A DNA stretch of 64,000 bases from JADJOM01 sp963817435 (lineage in GTDB: Bacteria; Gemmatimonadota; Gemmatimonadetes; Gemmatimonadales; GWC2-71-9). Below the pieces are notes generated by a model, which had not been told where the DNA came from, made no database searches, and saw only the letters and a list, made by a program, of their open reading frames with translations. Shown in pieces: positions 58,798 through 64,000 of the stretch (position 1 is its first letter; each line of letters begins with the position of its first letter). The translations under genes were made by a program, and so were the position numbers. The DNA lies in the NCBI GenBank assembly GCA_963817435.1, contig CAWFNY010000002.1:124001-188000 (forward strand). The letters run 5' to 3'.

Positions 58798-61311
58798 ATG
58801 TCTCGGCCCAGCGCTCAGCTCGAAGTCCACAAGTTCGGCGGCGCCTCGCTCGCGGATTCCGCGGCGGTGCGTCACGCCGTTGCCATTCTCCAGGCCAGGC
58901 CCGGCCCGCGCGTGGTCGTGGTTTCCGCGATGGCGGGGGTGACCGACCTGCTGCTGGAAGCGGCGGAGCGGGCGCGTGCCGGCGACGTGAAGGCGGCAAA
59001 CCAGGCCGCCGCGACCCTCCGGGAACGCCATCATCTCGCGGCGCGGGCTCTGGTGCCCCAGCCCGCGGCGCGGGCCGAGTTGATGGGCTTCGTCGACGCG
59101 CAGATCGACGAGCTGGAAACTCTCGCCAAGGGGCTCAGCATTCTGCGCGAACTGACGCCCCGCACCAGCGACTTCCTGGTGGCCCGAGGCGAGCGGCTGT
59201 CTGCGCGCCTCGTGACGGCGGCGCTCGCCGCGTCCGGCGTGAAGACCCGCTATGTCGATGCGGCGGAGGTCGTGAAGACCGACGCCAGCTTCGGCAACGC
59301 CTCCCCCGACCTCGACAAGACCGACGCGGCGCTTCGCAAGGCGCTCAAGCCGCTTCTCGCGCACGGCGTGACGCCGGTCGTGACCGGCTTCATCGGTTCC
59401 GCGCCGGACGGCGAGGTGACGACGCTCGGGCGCGGCGGCTCGGATCTCACCGCGGCGCTCGTGGGGCGCGCCATGGCCGCGGTCCGGGTGAACCTCTGGA
59501 AGGATGTCCCGGGGCTGCTCACCTCCGATCCGCGGGTGGTGCCCGACGCCCGGGTGCTGGCGCAGCTCAACGTGCGTGAGGCGGCCGAGCTTGCCTACTA
59601 CGGGGCGAAAGTCCTCCATCCGCGCGCGCTGATTCCGATCATCGGACGCAAAGTGCCGCTGCTGGTCAGGCCCTTCGGAGACCCGGCCTCCGAGGGCACC
59701 GAAGTCTCCGAGCGGGAGACCGGTCTCGAAGTGCCGGTCAAGGCTCTGTCAGGCGCGCCGGGCCAGGCGCTGATCACGGTGGAAGGGAACGGCATGCTGG
59801 GCGTGCCGGGCGTGGCCGCGCGGACCTTCGCGGCGCTCATGCGGGAGAACATCTCCGTCTCCCTGATCACCCAGGCCTCCTCCGAGCACTCGATCTGCTT
59901 CTGCGTCCCGGCCTCCAGCGCGGAGCGGGCCCGCGCCTGCCTCAGCGAGGCATTCCGCGACGAGATCACCCATCACGAGATCGACGGCGTCACCGTCCGC
60001 GGCGGCGTGGCCACGATCGCCGTGGTCGGCCTCGGCATGGCCGGTACTCCGGGCGTCGCACGGCGGGTCTTCTCGGCGCTCGCGGATGCCGGAATCAACG
60101 TGATCGCCATCGCGCAGGGCTCCAGCGAGCTCAACATCTCCGCGGTGGTGGACGAGGCCCAGCTCAAGGAGGCCCAGCGCGCGATTCACGCCGCCTTCCA
60201 GCTCGGCAAGGTCGGTGGCGGTTCCGCCGCCCCGCGCGACCGGCTCGATGTCTTTCTGCTCGGCTTCGGGCGTATCGGCCGGAGCTTCGCGGAGCTGGTG
60301 GGGGAGCTGCCGGCTCAGGGGCCGAAGGTGCGGATCGTGGGCGTGGCCGACCGGAGTGGGGTGGTCTTCGATCCGGCGGGCCTCTCCTCGCATCGCACCC
60401 TCACGATCGCGCGGGAGAAGGCGAAGGGTCACACCCTGCGCTCGATGGACGGGGGAACGCCGTGGAACGCGGAGTTCGCGGTGAAGTCCGCCACGCGGCA
60501 TGCGCTCTCGCATCCGGTACTGGTCGACGTCACCGCCGACGACACGACCGCGGTCATCCGCGGCGCGCTCACCCACGGCATGGATGTGGTGCTCGCCAAC
60601 AAGAAGCCGCTCGCCGGCGGCAGCAAGGAGTCCGAGGAGCTGTTCGCGCTCGCGGCGGCGCACGGTCGCCGGCTGCGGCACGAGGCGACGGTCGGTGCCG
60701 GCCTCCCGGTGATGGACACCTTCGCGAAGCTCATCGAGACCGGCGACGAAGTGGTCTCCATCGAAGGCTGTCTGTCCGGCACGCTCGGCTTCCTGCTCTC
60801 CGAGCTGGAGCGCTGGAAGAAGTTCTCGCAGGTCCTCGGCGCCGCGATCGACGCGGGTTACACGGAACCGGACCCGCGGGACGATCTCTCCGGCACCGAC
60901 GTCGCGCGCAAGGCGCTGATCCTGGGCCGCCTGATGGGCTTCAAGGGAGAACCCGCGTCGGTGGTCACCGAGTCGCTGGTGCCGGAGAGCGCGCGCGGCC
61001 TCCCGCTCAAGCAGTTCCTCGCGCGGCTGTCCGGCTGGGACGATCACTTCGCGCAGAAGGTCCGGGTCGCGCAGCAGAAGGGGCAGGTGCTGCGCTACAT
61101 CGCGACCGTCACGCCGAAGCGGCTCCGGGTCGGGCTGCAGGCGGTCAGCGCCGACAGTCCCTTCGCGGGACTCAAGGGCACGGACAACCAGATCGTGTTC
61201 ACGACCACCCGGTATCGCGAGCACCCGCTGGTGATTCGCGGACCGGGCGCCGGCCCCGTCGTCACGGCCGCGGGCGTCCTCAACGACGTGCTCGCGCTGG
61301 CCCGGCGATGA
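58798..61311 (+). CDS. thrA: Bifunctional aspartate kinase/homoserine dehydrogenase I
   Basis: This 837-residue fusion catalyses the first and third steps from aspartate to threonine and methionine. The kinase has VHKFGGASLADSAAV near residue 10 and GRGGSDLTAALVGRAM near 218. Two ACT domains (about residues 315-465) contain the LISVVG-like IAVVGLGMAGTPGVARRVFS and likely bind threonine for feedback inhibition. The dehydrogenase starts near 480 with the NAD(P) motif LLGFGRIGRSFAEL and has NKKPLAGG and GAGLPVMDT. A TATCCT hexamer (58783-58788) lies nine bases before the ATG. The stop overlaps thrB (ATGA). Confidence 0.96.
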   Translation: MSRPSAQLEVHKFGGASLADSAAVRHAVAILQARPGPRVVVVSAMAGVTDLLLEAAERARAGDVKAANQAAATLRERHHLAARALVPQPAARAELMGFVDAQIDELETLAKGLSILRELTPRTSDFLVARGERLSARLVTAALAASGVKTRYVDAAEVVKTDASFGNASPDLDKTDAALRKALKPLLAHGVTPVVTGFIGSAPDGEVTTLGRGGSDLTAALVGRAMAAVRVNLWKDVPGLLTSDPRVVPDARVLAQLNVREAAELAYYGAKVLHPRALIPIIGRKVPLLVRPFGDPASEGTEVSERETGLEVPVKALSGAPGQALITVEGNGMLGVPGVAARTFAALMRENISVSLITQASSEHSICFCVPASSAERARACLSEAFRDEITHHEIDGVTVRGGVATIAVVGLGMAGTPGVARRVFSALADAGINVIAIAQGSSELNISAVVDEAQLKEAQRAIHAAFQLGKVGGGSAAPRDRLDVFLLGFGRIGRSFAELVGELPAQGPKVRIVGVADRSGVVFDPAGLSSHRTLTIAREKAKGHTLRSMDGGTPWNAEFAVKSATRHALSHPVLVDVTADDTTAVIRGALTHGMDVVLANKKPLAGGSKESEELFALAAAHGRRLRHEATVGAGLPVMDTFAKLIETGDEVVSIEGCLSGTLGFLLSELERWKKFSQVLGAAIDAGYTEPDPRDDLSGTDVARKALILGRLMGFKGEPASVVTESLVPESARGLPLKQFLARLSGWDDHFAQKVRVAQQKGQVLRYIATVTPKRLRVGLQAVSADSPFAGLKGTDNQIVFTTTRYREHPLVIRGPGAGPVVTAAGVLNDVLALARR

Positions 61312-62243
61312 GCGCCCGCCGGGTACGTGCCTTTGCGCCAGGCTCCGTCGGCAACGTGGGCCCCGGCCTCGACATCATGGGCATGGCGCTCGCGGGCCCG
61401 GGCGACGTGGTGATCGCCGAACGGACCGCCGAGCCGGGCATCACGGTGCTCGATGCGGGGCATCCGGACCTGCCGCGCGAGGCGGGGGCGAACACCGCCG
61501 CCCTCGCGGCGCAGGCCGCCCTGCACCTCGCCGGGGTTAAGGACGCCGGGATCGCGCTGACCATCGAGAAGGGGCTCCCCCTCTCGGGCGGACAGGGCGG
61601 GAGCGCCGCCTCAGCGGTCGCGGGCGCCGTTGCCGCCAACGCGCTGCTCGCGCTCCATCTCTCGGAACAGCAGCTGCTCGAGTCGGCGCTCGCCGCCGAG
61701 GCGTGCGTGGCGGGCTGGCACCTCGATAACATCCTGCCCTCGCTGATCGGCGGCATCGTGCTGATCCGCGACGCGAGCGCCTATGACTACGTCCGGCTGC
61801 CGGTGCCGAAGGGGCTGCGCGTGGTGATTGCGCACCCCGGGCAGCGGCTCCGCACCGCGGAGGGCCGGGCGGTGCTCCCCCGCGAAGTGCCGCGGGACCT
61901 CGCCGTCTTCCAGGCGGCGCAGGTGGCGGGCATGGTGCTGGCGTTCGCGACCGGCGACCTCGACCTGCTCCGCCGCTCGCTCGACGATCGCATCGCCGAG
62001 CCGGCGCGGGCGCCGCTCCTGCCGGGATTCGTGGCGGCCAAGCAGGCCGCGCTCGCCGCGGGTGCCCTCGGCTGCTCGATCAGCGGCAGCGGCCCCACGG
62101 CCTTCGCCTTTGCGGCCGACGATGCCGCCGGACGCCGGATCGCGGAGGCCATGGTGGCGGCCTATCTCGGCGCGGGCGTGTCGGCAACGGCGCGGGTCAC
62201 CGAAGTGAGTCCCACCGGCGCGGTCGTCCTGGAGGCGAGCTGA
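61308..62243 (+). CDS. thrB: Homoserine kinase
   Basis: This 311-residue GHMP-family kinase phosphorylates homoserine in threonine synthesis. The start MSARRVRAFAPGSVGNVGPG (the N-terminal APGSVGNVGPGLD pattern) overlaps the thrA stop. The ATP-binding GHMP motif is LPLSGGQGGSAASAVAGA, and the C-terminal glycine motif is CSISGSGPTAFAFA. It shares one base with thrC, so the three enzymes of the operon are translated in a coupled row. Confidence 0.95.
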   Translation: MSARRVRAFAPGSVGNVGPGLDIMGMALAGPGDVVIAERTAEPGITVLDAGHPDLPREAGANTAALAAQAALHLAGVKDAGIALTIEKGLPLSGGQGGSAASAVAGAVAANALLALHLSEQQLLESALAAEACVAGWHLDNILPSLIGGIVLIRDASAYDYVRLPVPKGLRVVIAHPGQRLRTAEGRAVLPREVPRDLAVFQAAQVAGMVLAFATGDLDLLRRSLDDRIAEPARAPLLPGFVAAKQAALAAGALGCSISGSGPTAFAFAADDAAGRRIAEAMVAAYLGAGVSATARVTEVSPTGAVVLEAS

Positions 62244-63517
62244 TGGCATCGATGCAGGTCTGCGCCGCGTGCGGTGACCGGCTGACGGAACTCGATCCCC
62301 ACACCCGCTGCGACTGCGGCGGGCTGCTGGAGATCCGCCATGACCGGCCGGCGGAGGATGGCGCTTCACTGCGACGGCTGTTCGAGGAGCGCTGGGGCCA
62401 GCGGAACGACGTGAACCTCTCCGGCGTCTGGCGCTACCGCGACCTGGTCATGCCGTCGGTCGGGGACCATGCCGTCACGCACCCGGAGGGGAACACCCCC
62501 CTCATCGCCCGGACGAGGATCTCCCAGTGGGCGGGCCTCCCCAACCTCCGGGTGAAGCACGAGGGCCATAACCCGACCGGGTCCTTCAAGGACCGCGGGA
62601 TGACGGTCGGCGTCACCCAGGCGAAGCGGATCGGTGCCACGGCAGTCGCCTGCGCCTCGACGGGCAACACCTCGGCCGCGCTCGCCAGCTACGGGGCGCA
62701 AGCGGGACTCCCGGTGCTGGTCTTCGTACCCGCGGGACAGGTCGCGCTGGGCAAGCTCTCCCAGTCGCTCGCCTACGGCGCGAAGACCCTGCTGGTCGAT
62801 GGCGACTTCGACGACTGCCTCCGCCTGGTGCAGGCGGCCTCCGACGAACTCGGCGTCTACCTGCTCAATTCGATCAATCCCTGGCGGCTCGAGGGCCAGA
62901 AGACGATCGTGCTGGAGCTGCTGCACCAGCTCTGCTGGGAGGTGCCTGACTGGATCGTGCTGCCGGCGGGGAACCTCGGCAACACGGCGGCCTTCGGCAA
63001 GGCGCTCACCGAGGCAAAGGCCCTCGGCATCATCGACCGGCTGCCGCGCATCGCGTCGGTCCAGGCGGCGGGGGCGGCACCCTTCGCGCGGGGATTCGCC
63101 GATCGGTTCGCCACCCGGCACACGGTGAAGGCGGACACGATCGCGACGGCCATCAAGATCGGGGATCCGGCGTCGTGGGATCGCGCGGTCAACGCGATCC
63201 GCGAGACCAACGGCGTGGTCACCTCGGTGAGCGACGCGGAGATCCTCGAGGCCAAGGCGATCATCGACGCGGCGGGTGTCGGCTGCGAGCCCGCCAGCGC
63301 CGCGAGCGTCGCCGGTGTGCGCCAGCTCCGGGAGCGCGGCACGATCGGCCTCGACGAGCGGGTGGTCGCGATCCTCACGGGACACGTGCTCAAGGACCCG
63401 GGAGCGCTGATCACCTATCACCAGGAGACCGAACCGGCTCCCCGCTACGCCAACCGTCCGGTGCCGATCCCCGCGGACCTCAACGCCGTCGCGCGGGTGC
63501 TCGGGAAGGCGCGATAG
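62243..63517 (+). CDS. thrC: Threonine synthase
   Basis: This 424-residue PLP enzyme converts O-phosphohomoserine to threonine. A short N-terminal zinc-ribbon-like stretch (CAACGDRL ... CDCGG) is typical of one threonine synthase group. The Schiff-base Lys is in NPTGSFKDRGMTVGV near residue 113. PLP phosphate contact is GNLGNTAAFGKA, and the C-terminus has ILTGHVLKDPG. The start ATG overlaps the thrB stop by one base. It closes the thr operon, followed by a hairpin terminator. Confidence 0.95.
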   Translation: MASMQVCAACGDRLTELDPHTRCDCGGLLEIRHDRPAEDGASLRRLFEERWGQRNDVNLSGVWRYRDLVMPSVGDHAVTHPEGNTPLIARTRISQWAGLPNLRVKHEGHNPTGSFKDRGMTVGVTQAKRIGATAVACASTGNTSAALASYGAQAGLPVLVFVPAGQVALGKLSQSLAYGAKTLLVDGDFDDCLRLVQAASDELGVYLLNSINPWRLEGQKTIVLELLHQLCWEVPDWIVLPAGNLGNTAAFGKALTEAKALGIIDRLPRIASVQAAGAAPFARGFADRFATRHTVKADTIATAIKIGDPASWDRAVNAIRETNGVVTSVSDAEILEAKAIIDAAGVGCEPASAASVAGVRQLRERGTIGLDERVVAILTGHVLKDPGALITYHQETEPAPRYANRPVPIPADLNAVARVLGKAR

Positions 63518-63550
63518 AGACGATTGGCCTGACGAGGCGGCGGCAACGCC

Positions 63551-63585
63551 AACGACCCTCCGAGCGCGGGGCTCGGAGGGTCGTT
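63551..63585. terminator. Terminator of the thr operon, bidirectional hairpin
   Basis: AACGACCCTCCGAGC (63551-63565) pairs perfectly with GCTCGGAGGGTCGTT (63571-63585), loop GCGGG. There is no long T-run. It lies between thrC and the convergent charged-protein gene. Confidence 0.8.
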
Positions 63586-63614
63586 CGTCCTCAGGCGCTC
63601 CTGAAAGCGAGGGA

Positions 63615-64000
63615 TTACGGGGTGCTGTCCCGTTTCTCGCCGTCCCGGCGATCCTCGCGCAGGTCCCGCCGGTCGTGCCGTTTCTCGCCGCGATCCTCGC
63701 GCAGGTCCCGCCGGTCGTGACGGCGATCGCGCTTGTCCTTGCGGAGTTCCTTCCGCTGCTGCTTCACGCCGGTGCTGTCACCCTCCCGCCGCTCCTCGCG
63801 CAGATCGCGGCGGTCCTGCCTGGTCTCCTGGCGATCGCCCTTGAGGTCCCGGCGGTCCCGCCGGGTGTCCCGGCGATCGTGCCGCAGTTCCTTGCGATCC
63901 CGCTTCGTCTCCGCCCTGCCGCTGTCGGGCTGCTGCGCCGCGAGCGGTACAGCCGCCAGCGCGAGCCAGAGCACCGTGCCCATCAGTATCCTGCTTCGCA
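63615..64000 (-). CDS. Secreted, highly charged repeat protein, start cut by the window edge
   Basis: From ATG 63983 the protein is 122 residues, but the frame continues upstream to the edge, and one more base would complete an ATG giving an Arg-rich n-region (MRSRIL) before the hydrophobic stretch GTVLWLALAAVPLAAQQ. The true start is therefore probably at or just beyond 64000. The mature part is almost only Arg, Asp, Glu, Lys, His and Gln, built of repeats like HDRRDLREDR, RDTRRDRRDLKGD and QDRRDLREERR. It should be an intrinsically disordered or helical polyampholyte outside the cytoplasm. No known domain. Confidence 0.65.
   Translation of the reverse strand, partial: RSRILMGTVLWLALAAVPLAAQQPDSGRAETKRDRKELRHDRRDTRRDRRDLKGDRQETRQDRRDLREERREGDSTGVKQQRKELRKDKRDRRHDRRDLREDRGEKRHDRRDLREDRRDGEKRDSTP
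63649..63719. repeat. Two identical 29-base blocks, 42 bases apart, inside the charged-protein gene
   Basis: The block starting at 63649 recurs at 63691 and is identical for 29 bases, an offset of 14 codons. It encodes the repeated HDRRDLREDR part of the protein. Similar sequence just before the first copy suggests an older, diverged unit. The repeat is coding, not a CRISPR or mobile element. Confidence 0.7.

Noticed and set aside
63649..63719. Repeat mistaken for a CRISPR-like array
   Set aside because: Only two copies, in frame inside a coding sequence with 14-codon periodicity; no spacers or cas genes.

Overview
The window is a compact, GC-rich bacterial chromosome segment. It carries about 51 protein-coding genes on both strands. 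I see no rRNA, tRNA, insertion sequence, prophage or CRISPR array. The gene mix suggests a member of the Gemmatimonadota or a nearby phylum: large secreted M1, M28 and M3 peptidases, a giant PIG-L deacetylase, Ser/Thr kinases, a TIGR03545/TIGR03546 pair, pyruvate:ferredoxin oxidoreductase beside an ordinary TCA cycle, and biosynthetic arginine decarboxylase. That placement is an inference from gene content. Genes are packed tightly, and stop and start codons very often overlap as ATGA or GTGA, so most same-strand runs look like translationally coupled operons.

Layout. 1-5.8 kb: the 3' part of mprF and an AcvB/VirJ hydrolase (lysyl-phosphatidylglycerol synthesis and probable turnover), then citrate synthase coupled to an epimerase-like protein. 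5.8-12.3 kb: M28 peptidase, a DapA-like aldolase, a slipin (SPFH) operon with a tiny ribbon-helix-helix protein and a zinc-ribbon protein, and a secreted alpha/beta hydrolase. 12.6-14.1 kb: a MarR regulator with matching operators in front of itself and of an NTF2/DoxX operon. 14.1-22.3 kb: arginine decarboxylase, an M50 protease with CBS domains, a Cys/Met-metabolism PLP enzyme, and a minus-strand operon of M1 peptidase, a toxin-like protein, an immunity-like protein and possibly an amidinotransferase. 22.4-25.9 kb: an SRPBCC-epimerase fusion and the queC-queE operon, which ends in a degenerate HD-domain protein. 26.2-30.7 kb: a signalling operon (diguanylate cyclase, CGNR zinc finger, pseudokinase-kinase fusion), a structured RNA with a terminator, a cold-shock protein and infA. 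30.7-43.1 kb: a long minus-strand run containing DUF971, a small membrane protein, PIG-L, an iron-type ABC importer, an MFS transporter, DUF2339 and M3 peptidase. 43.1-50.6 kb: aconitase, pyruvate:ferredoxin oxidoreductase and a DHOD-like flavoprotein. 50.6-58.7 kb: a primary-type sigma factor, a flavin reductase, a Met-rich secreted protein, the three-gene proton-translocating transhydrogenase, and TIGR03545/TIGR03546. 58.8-63.5 kb: the threonine operon thrA-thrB-thrC. The window ends in a repetitive, highly charged secreted protein.

The most interesting signals are: a membrane-anchored polymorphic-toxin-like domain followed by an immunity-like partner; a fully symmetric operator over the slipin/RHH promoter; a MarR operator pair with an apparently leaderless marR; an HD (p)ppGpp-hydrolase relative that has lost its metal ligands inside the queuosine operon; a kinase fused to a pseudokinase; a four-hairpin RNA upstream of the cold-shock gene; a terminator-like hairpin that also hides the nifJ ribosome-binding site; and a probable ATC start codon for arginine decarboxylase.
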